Positions 35,739 through 44,969 of a DNA stretch of 64,000 nucleotides are shown here, in pieces (the stretch's first letter is position 1; each line of letters opens with the position of its first letter). The DNA comes from Gemmatimonadota bacterium (GTDB lineage: Bacteria; Gemmatimonadota; Gemmatimonadetes; Gemmatimonadales; GWC2-71-9): assembly GCA_016874005.1 (NCBI GenBank), contig VGVQ01000012.1:1-64000 (forward strand). Direction: 5' to 3'. The notes beneath the pieces are model-generated. The model did no database searches and was not told the origin of the DNA. It was given only the letters and a program-made list of their open reading frames with translations. The position numbers were made by a program, and so were the translations under genes.

Positions 35739-35860
35739 GGGCCCAAATCTATCGCCACCGGCCAGGGAGCCGAAGCCCGCGATCCCTCGCCGAGCGGCGT
35801 CGGGGGTGTACCTTTGAGGCCGGTCGGCGGACGGATCAAATATTCATCGGGGAGGTTGGA

Positions 35861-37192
35861 GTGAAAGCTGTCGTGCTGGTTGGCGTGCTGGCTGCCGGAT
35901 TGGCTTCGGTGGCGTCGGGGCAGGGTGGGGCCGGGGACGACCTGGCCAAGCTGGTCGAAGCGCGGCTTCCGCAAATCATGCCAAAGGTCATTGCCTGGCG
36001 GCGGGACATTCACCAGCACCCCGAGCTCGGGAACCGGGAGTTTCGGACCGCGAAGCTCGTGGCCGACCACCTGACGGCGCTCGGCATCGAGACGCGCACC
36101 GGCATTGCCCATACCGGGGTGGTCGGCGTCCTTCGCGGCGGCAAACCCGGCCCGGTGGTGGCGCTCAGGGCCGACATGGACGCGCTGCCGGTGACCGAGC
36201 TGGCCGACCTTCCCTTCAGGAGTCGCGTCCGGACCGAGTACAACGGCCAACAGGTCGGGGTGATGCACGCCTGTGGTCACGACAACCATGTCGCGATCCT
36301 GATGGGCGTCGCCGAGATCCTCGCCGGCATGAAGGCGAGCATTCCTGGCACGGTCACCTTCATCTTCCAGCCGGCCGAGGAAGGCCCGCCGGCGGGCGAG
36401 GAGGGCGGGGCCCCGTTGATGGTGAAACAGGGTGCCCTCGAGAATCCCCGACCCGGGGCGATCTTCGGGCTTCATGTCTGGCCCGGTCCCCTTGGCTCGT
36501 TGTTCTACCGATCGGGCGGAGCCATGGCGGCCCCGGATGGGGTGACGATCACCGTCAAGGGCCGTCAGACCCACGGCGCGGTGCCGTGGGGCGGCGTCGA
36601 TCCGATCGTGGTGTCCTCCCAGATCATCGTGGCGCTCCAAACGATCACCAGCCGCCAGATCGACGTCACCAAGGCGCCGGCGATCGTCACGATCGGGAGC
36701 ATTCAGGGCGGCAATCGCGGCAACATCATCCCCGACAGCGTGGTGATGACGGGGACGATCCGAACCTTCGACGAAGCTCAGCGCAAGGACATCCACGATC
36801 GGGTCCGTCGCACGGTGGAGCACCTGGCCGCGGCGTCCGGCGCGACCGCGACCGTTTCGATTCCGGGGGGCGGTCTGCTCACCTACAACGACCCGGCCCT
36901 GACCGAGCACATGGTGCCGACGCTCCGGCGCAGCGCCGGCGAGGGTGGGTTGCAGGTCTCGGTGCCGATCACCGGCTCGGAGGACTTCCCCTCCTTCACC
37001 GAGTCGATTCCCGGGTTGTTCTTCTTCCTCGGGGTGCTCCCGAAAGGCCACGATCCTGATACCGCGCCGCGGAACCACTCCCCCTACTTCTTCGCCGACG
37101 AGGCGGCTCTCCCGACTGGGGTCCGGGCCATGGCCAATCTCGCGCTCGATTACCTCCGTAACCCGCTCACCGGCAAGGCCGCGGATCGGTAG
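35861..37192 (+). CDS. M20 family amidohydrolase (IAA-amino acid/hippurate hydrolase type)
   Basis: 443-residue exported metal-dependent hydrolase. Signal peptide-like start, then the M20D marks WRRDIHQHPELGNREF, LRADMDALPV, HACGHDNHVAILMG, QPAEEGPPAG and the late SEDFPSFTE. Two zinc or manganese ions bound by these Asp, His and Glu residues hydrolyse amide bonds of N-acyl amino acids. GTG 35861 has GGGGAGG upstream. The stop is followed immediately by an amino-acid permease, so it likely frees amino acids outside the cytoplasm for uptake. Confidence 0.92.
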   Translation: MKAVVLVGVLAAGLASVASGQGGAGDDLAKLVEARLPQIMPKVIAWRRDIHQHPELGNREFRTAKLVADHLTALGIETRTGIAHTGVVGVLRGGKPGPVVALRADMDALPVTELADLPFRSRVRTEYNGQQVGVMHACGHDNHVAILMGVAEILAGMKASIPGTVTFIFQPAEEGPPAGEEGGAPLMVKQGALENPRPGAIFGLHVWPGPLGSLFYRSGGAMAAPDGVTITVKGRQTHGAVPWGGVDPIVVSSQIIVALQTITSRQIDVTKAPAIVTIGSIQGGNRGNIIPDSVVMTGTIRTFDEAQRKDIHDRVRRTVEHLAAASGATATVSIPGGGLLTYNDPALTEHMVPTLRRSAGEGGLQVSVPITGSEDFPSFTESIPGLFFFLGVLPKGHDPDTAPRNHSPYFFADEAALPTGVRAMANLALDYLRNPLTGKAADR

Positions 37193-38512
37193 GTGACGAC
37201 CACCGAATCGACCGGCCTGCTTCGGTCCATCGGCCGGTGGGCGTTGGCCGGTTTGGTTTTGAACGGGATCATCGGCAGCGGGGTGTACGGCTTGCCGACC
37301 CTCGTTGCCGCCAAGTTGGGGCCGCTCGCGTGGGTTGGGGTGCTGCTCGCCGGCCTCGCGATGGGGATCGTGGTGGCCTGTTTCGCGGAGGTGGCCTCGC
37401 GGTTCGTCGGAACCGGCGGGCCGTACCTGTACACCCGCACGGCGCTCGGGCCATACGTCGGGCTCCAGATCGGCTGGCTCCACTACCTCACCCGGGTCGC
37501 CTCCGCGGCGACCAACGCCAATCTCTTCGTGATCTACCTCGGCGAATTCGTCCCCCGGATCGACGGTGTCCTGCCCAAGACGCTGGCGATCCTCGGCCTG
37601 TTGGGCGGGCTGGCGGCGATCAACATCCGGGGGGTGCGGTACGGCGCGGGGTTCAATAGCGTGACGACCGTGGTCAAGATCGTCCCGCTGGTGGTGTTCG
37701 CCCTGGCGGGGCTTCTCGTGATCGGGTTTACCGGCCGTCCCGAGCCCGCCGCGGCCGGGCCGGTGCTGGGCCTCGGCTCGTGGGTCGAGGCGCTGCTGAT
37801 CCTGGTCTTCGCTTACGGCGGGTTCGAGTCGGGGGTCATCGCCCTGGGCGAGGCCAAGAACCCGGCCAAGGATGCCCCATTCGCGCTGTTCGTGGCCATG
37901 GGTAGCTGCATGCTGCTGTACACCGCGGTCCAGCTGGTGTCGAGTCTGGCCCTCGCCAACCCGGCCGACCACGCCCGGCCGGTCGCCGCGGCGGCCCGGG
38001 CGCTGGCGGGGCCCACCGGCGCCGTGGTGATGACGTTAGGCGCGTTGCTGTCGCTCTTCGGCTGGTTCGTCGGGGCGATGGTCAGCACCCCTCGGCTGAC
38101 CTACGCGATGGCGGAGCAGGGAGTGCTGCCGACGGCGTTCGGGCGCCTCCACGCCGAGTACCGGACCCCAGTGGTTTCCATCGCGGCCTTCGCGGTGTTC
38201 TCGGTCGTGCTGGCGCTTTCGGGCGGATTTCTGGCCAACCTCACCCTATCGGTCATCTCGCGGCTGGGCATCTACGGCTGCGTCTGCCTGTCGTTGATCG
38301 TGCTCCGGAACCGGGATGGCCGCGATCCCTCCCTCGCGCCGGCCCAGTTCCGGTTGCCGGGCGGGCCCCTCTTCGCGGTACTCGGCATCGGACTGACCGC
38401 GATGCTCGCCACCCGAATGACGGGCCGGGAGGCCGTGATCATGGTCATCGTCATCGGGCTCGCCACCCTCAACTGGTTTCTGGCTCGGCGAAAGCCGGCT
38501 GTGGTGGCGTGA
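37193..38512 (+). CDS. APC family amino acid permease
   Basis: 439-residue inner-membrane transporter with about 12 helices. GIIGSGVYGLPTLVAAKLG in helix 1 is the typical glycine-rich substrate-binding turn of the APC superfamily, and YGGFESGVIALGEAKNPAKD (helix 6 and following) is also characteristic. GTG 37193 directly follows the hydrolase stop. Probably takes up the amino acid released by that enzyme. Confidence 0.9.
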   Translation: MTTTESTGLLRSIGRWALAGLVLNGIIGSGVYGLPTLVAAKLGPLAWVGVLLAGLAMGIVVACFAEVASRFVGTGGPYLYTRTALGPYVGLQIGWLHYLTRVASAATNANLFVIYLGEFVPRIDGVLPKTLAILGLLGGLAAINIRGVRYGAGFNSVTTVVKIVPLVVFALAGLLVIGFTGRPEPAAAGPVLGLGSWVEALLILVFAYGGFESGVIALGEAKNPAKDAPFALFVAMGSCMLLYTAVQLVSSLALANPADHARPVAAAARALAGPTGAVVMTLGALLSLFGWFVGAMVSTPRLTYAMAEQGVLPTAFGRLHAEYRTPVVSIAAFAVFSVVLALSGGFLANLTLSVISRLGIYGCVCLSLIVLRNRDGRDPSLAPAQFRLPGGPLFAVLGIGLTAMLATRMTGREAVIMVIVIGLATLNWFLARRKPAVVA

Positions 38513-38871
38513 CCGAAGGGGCGCCACTCGCGGTCGGGGTGGTGACCATTCGGACCGGCGGGGTCGGCCTCGCCGAGGACGTCGACCTGGTTGACCGCCT
38601 CCTCGCCCACGGATGCCGAGGCGGCTATCATCCCGACTTGGTGATTCGCCACCGCCACGGGCGCCACCACCCCCCGGAGCAGGAGGCGCTCCGCCGGCAG
38701 TACGACATCGGACGGGGGGCCTACTTCGCCAAGTGTCTCGCCGATCCCCGACTGCGCTCGGCGTATCGGAAGGGCTGGCTCGACAAGGCACGGCGGGGGA
38801 GTTGGCGGGCGACCGTCCGAGAACTCCTCGGGGCGTGGCGATACTGGACCCGACCGAAAGCGACTCGATGA
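38509..38871 (+). CDS. Glycosyltransferase family 2 C-terminal fragment
   Basis: 120-residue protein that matches only the last part of GT2 enzymes: AEDVDLVDRLLAHG (the ED acidic motif after the acceptor site), YHPDLVIRHRHGR and RQYDIGRGAYFAKCL. The nucleotide-sugar-binding domain with its DXD is absent, so catalysis is unlikely. Both ends overlap neighbouring genes by 4 bases (GTGA with the permease, ATGA with the thioesterase), so reading is preserved within the operon. Best seen as a decayed or repurposed fragment. Confidence 0.6.
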   Translation: MTEGAPLAVGVVTIRTGGVGLAEDVDLVDRLLAHGCRGGYHPDLVIRHRHGRHHPPEQEALRRQYDIGRGAYFAKCLADPRLRSAYRKGWLDKARRGSWRATVRELLGAWRYWTRPKATR

Positions 38872-39356
38872 CCCCGCCCGCCTTTGCCCACCGCATCGTG
38901 ACTCGCGAGGAGGACATCGACGACCTCGGCCACGTCAATAACGTCAATTACCTCCGCTGGATGCTCGAGGCCGCCTCCGAACACTGGCGCTGGTATCGAG
39001 CCTCCGATCGGGATGGCGTCGGAACCGAGGTCGGTTGGGTCGTGATCCGACACGAATTGGACTACTTCCAGCCGGCGTTCCTCGGCGACACCATCGAGGT
39101 GGTCACCTGGGTGCCGACAGTCACCGCCTTGACCTGCGACCGGTACTACGAGGTCGTCCGGCTTCGCGATGGCGCCTTGCTGGCCCGGGGGGCTTCCACC
39201 TATTGCGTGGTCGACCGCGCCACCGGGAAGCCGCGCCGGATGGGAGAACAGCTCCGCCAACTGCTCGGCGCACCGGAGATCGTCCCCAGGACCCGAGCCG
39301 AGCGGCTCTTTCCGGAACGCCCTGCCGAGATCCGGCGGGCCATCCCGGTCAGGTGA
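38868..39356 (+). CDS. Acyl-CoA thioesterase, 4HBT hot-dog fold
   Basis: 162-residue cytoplasmic enzyme of the YbgC/FadM-type hot-dog family. The signature DDLGHVNNVNYLRWMLEA gives the catalytic Asp and the helix-capping GHVNN. Cleaves short-chain or aromatic acyl-CoA thioesters. ATG 38868 overlaps the GT2 fragment stop, and its own stop overlaps the GTG of the next large gene (GTGA). Confidence 0.87.
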   Translation: MTPPAFAHRIVTREEDIDDLGHVNNVNYLRWMLEAASEHWRWYRASDRDGVGTEVGWVVIRHELDYFQPAFLGDTIEVVTWVPTVTALTCDRYYEVVRLRDGALLARGASTYCVVDRATGKPRRMGEQLRQLLGAPEIVPRTRAERLFPERPAEIRRAIPVR

Positions 39357-41887
39357 GGAACTGGGCCGCAGGCTATGGCGTTCTCGGGCTGAGATTCCTC
39401 GGCCTTGGAGTTGGAATGGGGTGGCTCGGGCTGCTGGTTCCGCTGGCGCAGCTTGCCGGGGCGCAACCGCCTGCCGACAGCAGCATCGTCATCGCTCCCG
39501 GGGCTCGGTATCAGAAGAGCGGGCTGCATCGCTTCTTCCTCGGCGACACCCACCGCGACCTCTGGGCCACGCCGGTGCGGTTTCGGGTTCTCGATCTCGA
39601 CCGCTATGCGGGAGGGTTGGTGGCCACCGAGCGGGGCGGATCGAGGCAAAGCAAGTCGCTCCGACTCCAAGCTGCCGACGGCCGGATGTTCACCTTCCGC
39701 GCGCTCGACAAAGACCCAACCCAAACCTGGCCGGTCCCTCTCCGTAGCAGCCCGGCCCGGAAGTTCGCCGAGGACCAGATCAGTGCCCTCCTCCCGGCCG
39801 GTGCCCTGGCGGTCGCGGTGCTCGAGGAAGCCGCCGGGATTCTCCACAGCGGTCTCGAGTTGATGGTGTTGCCGGACCACTCACGGCTCGGGGCGTGGCG
39901 TGACGAGTTCGCCGGGCAACCGGGGATCTTGGAGCAGCGGCTCCGAGGCGAGAACGCGGCCGTGGAGGCGGCGACCGGCGCGCTCGAGGTCGTCACCAGT
40001 CAGGACCTGTTCCGTCGCCTCAAGGCGGACGGGCGCCAGGTGGTCGACCAGGAGCGGTTTCTGGCCGCCCGGTTGTTCGACCTCGTCGTCGGCGACTGGG
40101 ATCGCCACGCGGACCAATGGGGCTGGGCCCGTTTCGACGAGCCGGTCGGGTCGCGGTGGGTGCCCCTCCCGCGTGATCGGGACTGGGCGATGTCGGTTCT
40201 CGACGGGCCGCTGTATGGTTTGCTGCGGTGGTACCTGCCCAAGTACCAGTCGTTCGGCGACCGGTACGGCAGCATCTACGGCCTTACCCTCGCGGCCGAA
40301 GGGATCGATCGGCGACTCCTGGTTGGGCTCGATGCCGATCGCTGGGACCGGGTCACGGCCGACCTGACCTCTCGCCTGACGGACCAGGTGATCGACCGGG
40401 CGGTGGCGGCGCTTCCCCGCGAATTTCCCGCCGCCGGGCGAGCCGACCTCGCCGCCGCGCTCAAAGCCCGGCGGGACGCACTGCCGGCCGCGGCGCGGCG
40501 GCTCTACCGGCAGCTCGCGGGTCAGGTGGAACTTCGGGGTTCCGACGGGGCCGACTCGGTGGCGGTCGAGATCGAACCGTCGTCGGTGGTGGTCTCGGTC
40601 GCCGATTCCCGGGGCACGACCCGCTGGCGCCGCCGATTTCTCGCCCAGGAGACCGACGAGATTCGGCTCTATCTGTATCAGGGCCGCGATCGCCTGGTGG
40701 TCACCCCGGCGGCCGCCCGCTCGCCGATCCGGCTCCGGGTGATCGGCGACGACTCGAGCCTGGTCGAGGCGGCGAAAGCAGCATCAATAGCTAGTTATTC
40801 AAGCGACGGGTCGTTTCGGTCGCCGGTCGATCCCCAGGATCCGGTGCGGATTCACCGCGACTGGGGTACCCTCCGTGCGGTGGCCCCGTGGTTCGAGGCC
40901 CGGCCCGAAATCGGGACCCTGATCGGCGGCGGGCCGGTGTTATACCAATACGGCTTTCGGAAGGTGCCCTACGCCTCTCGGATCGCGCTCAGGGCCGCGT
41001 TCGCCACCGGGGCGCCAGGCCTCAACCTCGACGCCGACGCCGACTTCCGTTTCATCCGACCTGACCGGCGGCTCCGGATTCGAGCCTCGATGCTCCGGAC
41101 CGACGCGGTCCGGTACTTCGGGCTCGGCAACGAAACCACCCGCTCGGACGACGACGACTTCCACACCACCCGCCAACGGCTGATCTCGGTCGCACCCAGT
41201 CTCGAACTCGATCTCGGACCGACGGCCCGCCTCGAGCTGAGCCCATCACTTCGATCGAGCCGCACCGACCCTGACCCCACCTCCTTGCTGGCCAGGGAGC
41301 GTCCCTACGGCAGCGGCGATTTCACCGAGATTGCTTTCGAGGCGCGCGGCGTGGTCGATACCCGCAATCACCCGCGGTATCCGACCAGCGGAGTCCACCT
41401 CGAGGCGGCCGGCCGGGTGGCCCCGGCAGCGCTCGACCTCGACGAGGCCTATTACCGATTCGACGCGCGTGCCGCCGCGTTCATCACGGCGACGATGCCG
41501 GCCACCCCAACCCTCGCGCTCCGGGCCGGCGGCAGCCGAGTCTGGGGCCGGGTGCCGTTCTTCGGCGCGCCGTCAATTGGTGGGCGGGGTTCGGTCCGGG
41601 GGCTGAACAGCCAACGGTTTCTCGGTGATGCGGCCGCGTTCGCCAGCGCCGAATTGCGCCTGGACCTGGGGCAATTCACGGTGCTGGTCCCCGGGGACTG
41701 GGGCCTGTTCGGCCTCTCGGACGTCGGCCGAGTATTCGTCGACGGCCAGGCCTCGCGGCAGTGGCACTCGGCTGTCGGGGGCGGGCTCTGGTTCGCGTTC
41801 CTCGACCGGAAGAGCACCATGACGCTGAGCTACGCCTCCGCCAGCGAACGGGCTCGGTTCTACCTCCAGGCCGGCTTCCACTTCTGA
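39353..41887 (+). CDS. Kinase-like domain fused to outer-membrane beta-barrel
   Basis: 844-residue exported protein. GTG 39353 overlaps the thioesterase stop and leads into a signal peptide (to about residue 40, LAQLAGAQPP). The first half contains GDWDRHADQW (residues 247-256) and PRDRDWAM (Asp275, Asp277). This resembles the catalytic loop and metal-binding Asp of HipA/Fam20/PI-kinase-like folds, where a D..H..N-type loop is followed by a later Asp. The second half (about 500-844) has alternating strands, GGRGSVRGLNS and a terminal Phe (AGFHF), as in BamA/TamA/FhaC-type Omp85 barrels. The barrel call is firm; kinase activity is inferred. Confidence 0.75.
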   Translation: MRNWAAGYGVLGLRFLGLGVGMGWLGLLVPLAQLAGAQPPADSSIVIAPGARYQKSGLHRFFLGDTHRDLWATPVRFRVLDLDRYAGGLVATERGGSRQSKSLRLQAADGRMFTFRALDKDPTQTWPVPLRSSPARKFAEDQISALLPAGALAVAVLEEAAGILHSGLELMVLPDHSRLGAWRDEFAGQPGILEQRLRGENAAVEAATGALEVVTSQDLFRRLKADGRQVVDQERFLAARLFDLVVGDWDRHADQWGWARFDEPVGSRWVPLPRDRDWAMSVLDGPLYGLLRWYLPKYQSFGDRYGSIYGLTLAAEGIDRRLLVGLDADRWDRVTADLTSRLTDQVIDRAVAALPREFPAAGRADLAAALKARRDALPAAARRLYRQLAGQVELRGSDGADSVAVEIEPSSVVVSVADSRGTTRWRRRFLAQETDEIRLYLYQGRDRLVVTPAAARSPIRLRVIGDDSSLVEAAKAASIASYSSDGSFRSPVDPQDPVRIHRDWGTLRAVAPWFEARPEIGTLIGGGPVLYQYGFRKVPYASRIALRAAFATGAPGLNLDADADFRFIRPDRRLRIRASMLRTDAVRYFGLGNETTRSDDDDFHTTRQRLISVAPSLELDLGPTARLELSPSLRSSRTDPDPTSLLARERPYGSGDFTEIAFEARGVVDTRNHPRYPTSGVHLEAAGRVAPAALDLDEAYYRFDARAAAFITATMPATPTLALRAGGSRVWGRVPFFGAPSIGGRGSVRGLNSQRFLGDAAAFASAELRLDLGQFTVLVPGDWGLFGLSDVGRVFVDGQASRQWHSAVGGGLWFAFLDRKSTMTLSYASASERARFYLQAGFHF

Positions 41888-41906
41888 CCTCGGCCGCTCT
41901 CCGCCG

Positions 41907-42827
41907 CTAGAACAGCTCCCCCAGAAGGCAACGGGCCGAGCCGCCTCCGATCTGTTCGATCGCCGAGAGGTCGGCGTGCACGATTCGTCCGTGCCGCTCG
42001 ATGGTGGCGCGTTCCGCCCCACGGAAGGCGTCGTAGGCCGCAGTCGACATCGCGAAGAGCGGCTCCCCCAAGTCGTTGCGGAGGGGGAGACAGTTGCCGC
42101 AGTAGGCCAGGATCTGAGTCCGGCTGATCGGGAGGATCTCGAGGCCGGCGTCAGCGAGCGCGGCCGCCACCGCGTCGCGACCCTCTCCGATCGACTCGAG
42201 ACAGACGCCCGCCAAGCCGTGACCGATGAACATCATCACGTTGGTGTGATAATAGGGCGTCCCTCCGGCATCGGTGGCCCGAAAGGCCACCAGGCGATAG
42301 CCTAACGACCGGGCCCAGGTTTCGGCCAAGCCGCGGTCGGTCCGGGCCGAGAGCGCCGCGTAGGCGACCCGAGCCTGGTCGTCGAGGCACAAGCTGCCGG
42401 TGCTCTCCAAGAAGCGGCCTTCCCGCTCGTGCCCGGAGTAGTCGATCAGGTTGGGGTACCGGTCGCGGAGCATGGCAATCAGGTCGCCGCGACGCTCGGT
42501 CCGGCGAGTGGTCGCCAGGAGCGGATAGAGCACCATGGTGTCCTCGGCCGGCCCGCCGGGCGCACCCCCAGGGTGGGTCGAGAACCAGTTGTTGCAGAAC
42601 GGGGCGTCGGGGGTGTCGGGATGGCTGCGAGTCACCGTGACCGCGACGCCGTTCTCGATCAGGAGGTCGCGAAAGACCCGGTGCTGCCGGCGGGCTTCGG
42701 CGGCGAGCGCGCCGAGGTCGGCCGGAGCGATGTCCTGCTGGAAGACGTTCGAGGCCTTGGTCTCCTGGTTCGGACGGAACTCGACCGGCTCGATCATCAG
42801 GACGTGAGAGGCGGCCCGCGCGGTCAT
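41907..42827 (-). CDS. ctlX: Amidinotransferase-fold hydrolase, CtlX type
   Basis: 306-residue member of the arginine deiminase/amidinotransferase superfamily, matching CtlX (citrulline utilisation hydrolase). Marks are EFRPNQETKASNVFQ, CNNWFSTHP, the Glu in ESTGSLCLDD, YYHTNVMMFIG and the catalytic-Cys end region AYCGNCLPLRN. Proposed to hydrolyse citrulline to ornithine and a carbamate. ATG 42827 overlaps the stop of the upstream gamma-glutamyltranspeptidase by 4 bases (ATGA). Together they point to amino acid and peptide scavenging. Confidence 0.85.
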   Translation of the reverse strand: MTARAASHVLMIEPVEFRPNQETKASNVFQQDIAPADLGALAAEARRQHRVFRDLLIENGVAVTVTRSHPDTPDAPFCNNWFSTHPGGAPGGPAEDTMVLYPLLATTRRTERRGDLIAMLRDRYPNLIDYSGHEREGRFLESTGSLCLDDQARVAYAALSARTDRGLAETWARSLGYRLVAFRATDAGGTPYYHTNVMMFIGHGLAGVCLESIGEGRDAVAAALADAGLEILPISRTQILAYCGNCLPLRNDLGEPLFAMSTAAYDAFRGAERATIERHGRIVHADLSAIEQIGGGSARCLLGELF

Positions 42828-44530
42828 GGCGCCGCGGCCTTCGAGTCGGGGCCCCTGGTGTCGTTCGCGGCGGTCGCCACCCGGGTTTTGGGGTCGATCG
42901 CGATGCTGTGTCCGTTGCCGATTCGGCCCCCGACTCGGACCGAGTGCCCCAGCGCGACGAGCCGGGCAACGCTCGAATCGGGAATGGCCCCCGCTTCGAA
43001 GAAGACCGTTTCCGGCAGCCATTGGTGGTGGAATCGGGGGGCATCGACCGCGGAACGCACGTCCATCCCAAACGCCGTGACGTTGAGGACGATCTGGTGG
43101 ACCGTATTGATGATGGTCCGGCCCCCGGGCGATCCGGTCACCAGCACCACTTTGCCGTCCTTGGCGACGATGGTGGGGCTCATCGACGACAACATTCGCT
43201 TGCCGGGCACGATCAGGTTGGCGGCGGTGCCGATATCGCCGCCGATGGTGGTCGTGCCGGGTTTCTGGTTGAAATCGCCCATCTCGTTGTTGAGCAGGAA
43301 CCCGGCGCCGCGAACCACGACCTGGCTTCCGTAGGCCTGCTCGAGCGTATAGGTGTTCGCCACCGCGTTGCCCTGTCCGTCCACCACCGAGAAATGGGTG
43401 GTCTCTTCGGACTCCCCGGGGCCGCTGACCGCAATCCGCCCGGCTGACAGCGCGATGCTGCTGCTGGCTTTGGTGGTGTCGATCGAGCCGGCCAAGGTGG
43501 CGGCATGAGCTTTCGAGGTGAGCCGGGCGACCGGAACCGAGACGAAGCCCGGGTCGCCGAGGTATTCGGCCCGGTCGAGAAAGGCCCGGCGCTGGGCTTC
43601 GATCATCAGGTGGACCGTGGCGGGGTCCATCCTGGCTCGGCGGCCAATCTCGAACCGTTCGAGAATGTTCAGCATCGTGACGACCGCGATCCCCCCTGAG
43701 CTTGGCGGGGCCATGCCGTAGATCTGGTAGCCGTTGAAGGTACCGCGCACCGGGCGTCGCTCCACCGCGCGATAGCCGGCCAGATCCGCTTTGGTGATCA
43801 GCCCGCCGTTGGCCGCCATGTCGGCCGCGATCAGATCGGCGATCCGGCCGGTGTAGAAGGCATCGGGGCCGTTCTTGGCGATGTCGTCCAGCGTCGTGGC
43901 GAGGTCCGGCAGGCGGATGGTGTCGCCGGCCGCCCAGGTACCGCCGTCCGGCCGCCCGTAGGCGGCCGCGGTGGTGGGGTACTTGGTCCGGGTCTCGCCG
44001 ACGAGCCAATTCAACTCGCTCGCCAGGGCCGGCGACAGCGGGAACCCCCGCCGGGCGAGCTCGGCCGACGGCATGACCAGCTGTTTCCAGGGCAACCGGC
44101 CGAACCGCCGGTGGGCCAGCGCCAATCCCCGCACCGTGCCTGGCACCCCGGCCGCGCGATACCCCGAGCGGGTCGCGGACCGGTCGATCGCGCCCGCGGA
44201 GTCGAGATACATCGACTCGGTCGACTGGCCGGGGGCCCGCTCCCGGTAGTCGATGGTGGTCGTGGTCCCGTTGGCGAGCCGAATGACCATGAAGCCGCCC
44301 CCGCCGATGTTGCCAGCCGTCGGGTAGGTCACCGCCATGGCGAAGGCTGTCGCGATGGCGGCATCGATGGCGTTGCCACCGGAGCGAAGGGTGGCGGCCC
44401 CGATATCGGTCGCGGGCGCCGAGGCGGTGACGACCAGGCCGCGGGTCGAGGAGACAGTCGGGGCCTGGGCGGTCCCACCGGTGACGCCGGCGAGGACCAG
44501 GGCGGCGACCGTGCAGTTGAGTCTGAGCAT
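42824..44530 (-). CDS. ggt: Gamma-glutamyltranspeptidase
   Basis: 568-residue Ntn hydrolase with signal peptide, acting in the periplasm. The precursor cuts itself before Thr378 in ETTHFSVVDGQGNAV, and that Thr becomes the nucleophile of the small subunit. Also visible: GGNAIDAAIATAFAMAVTYP, GGGGFMVI, YRERAPG, PPSSGG and GSPGGRTI, all family hallmarks. It cleaves the gamma-glutamyl bond of glutathione and similar peptides. Starts at ATG 44530. Coupled to ctlX downstream. Confidence 0.94.
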   Translation of the reverse strand: MLRLNCTVAALVLAGVTGGTAQAPTVSSTRGLVVTASAPATDIGAATLRSGGNAIDAAIATAFAMAVTYPTAGNIGGGGFMVIRLANGTTTTIDYRERAPGQSTESMYLDSAGAIDRSATRSGYRAAGVPGTVRGLALAHRRFGRLPWKQLVMPSAELARRGFPLSPALASELNWLVGETRTKYPTTAAAYGRPDGGTWAAGDTIRLPDLATTLDDIAKNGPDAFYTGRIADLIAADMAANGGLITKADLAGYRAVERRPVRGTFNGYQIYGMAPPSSGGIAVVTMLNILERFEIGRRARMDPATVHLMIEAQRRAFLDRAEYLGDPGFVSVPVARLTSKAHAATLAGSIDTTKASSSIALSAGRIAVSGPGESEETTHFSVVDGQGNAVANTYTLEQAYGSQVVVRGAGFLLNNEMGDFNQKPGTTTIGGDIGTAANLIVPGKRMLSSMSPTIVAKDGKVVLVTGSPGGRTIINTVHQIVLNVTAFGMDVRSAVDAPRFHHQWLPETVFFEAGAIPDSSVARLVALGHSVRVGGRIGNGHSIAIDPKTRVATAANDTRGPDSKAAAP

Positions 44531-44581
44531 GACGCAACGTAGGTGACGGGCCGACTCTGGTCCAGCGCCCCCCGCTTGGCG

Positions 44582-44809
44582 TCAGCCGCCGTCGGGATCG
44601 AGCCGCATCACCTCCCACCGGGCCCAATGCCGACAGTCCGATTCGGCCGGCTTGAGTCGGCCCTTCCAGTGGCCGTGGGGGCAGGCACAGGTCCCGATGG
44701 TGGCGTGGTGGGGGGTGTAGACCCGCATCTCTCCCCGCTCCGCTCGGCGATCGCCCGTCCAGAATTGGCAGGTGGCGCAGTTCAGGGAGTTCGCAACGTA
44801 GTCGATCAT
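44582..44809 (-). CDS. Small Cys/His-rich protein
   Basis: 75-residue protein with paired Cys and His: NCATCQFWTGDR (CxxC), GTCACPHGHWKG and SDCRHWARWE. This pattern suggests a structural metal site, zinc or Fe-S. ATG 44809 precedes the first CxxC; the longer upstream open frame has no family features. No known family can be named. It lies between ggt (same strand, downstream) and a divergent HTH gene. Confidence 0.6.
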   Translation of the reverse strand: MIDYVANSLNCATCQFWTGDRRAERGEMRVYTPHHATIGTCACPHGHWKGRLKPAESDCRHWARWEVMRLDPDGG

Positions 44810-44969
44810 CTGTCTCGTCCGATCGAAGGAACGAGGGGCAACTTGGCACCAGACCGTCAATCCACCCTCAACGATCAGGCAACCGCATGGAGCCACGCGA
44901 CTTAGCGAAACCCCTGGCGGAAGCCCCTCCCAGCAATACCTTACAGCCGACCCTTCACATCCCGGTACC

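Noticed and set aside
35735-37972. A 745-residue minus-strand frame
   Set aside because: It is antisense to the M20 hydrolase and permease genes, low-complexity in residues typical of GC-rich shadow frames, and has no domain.
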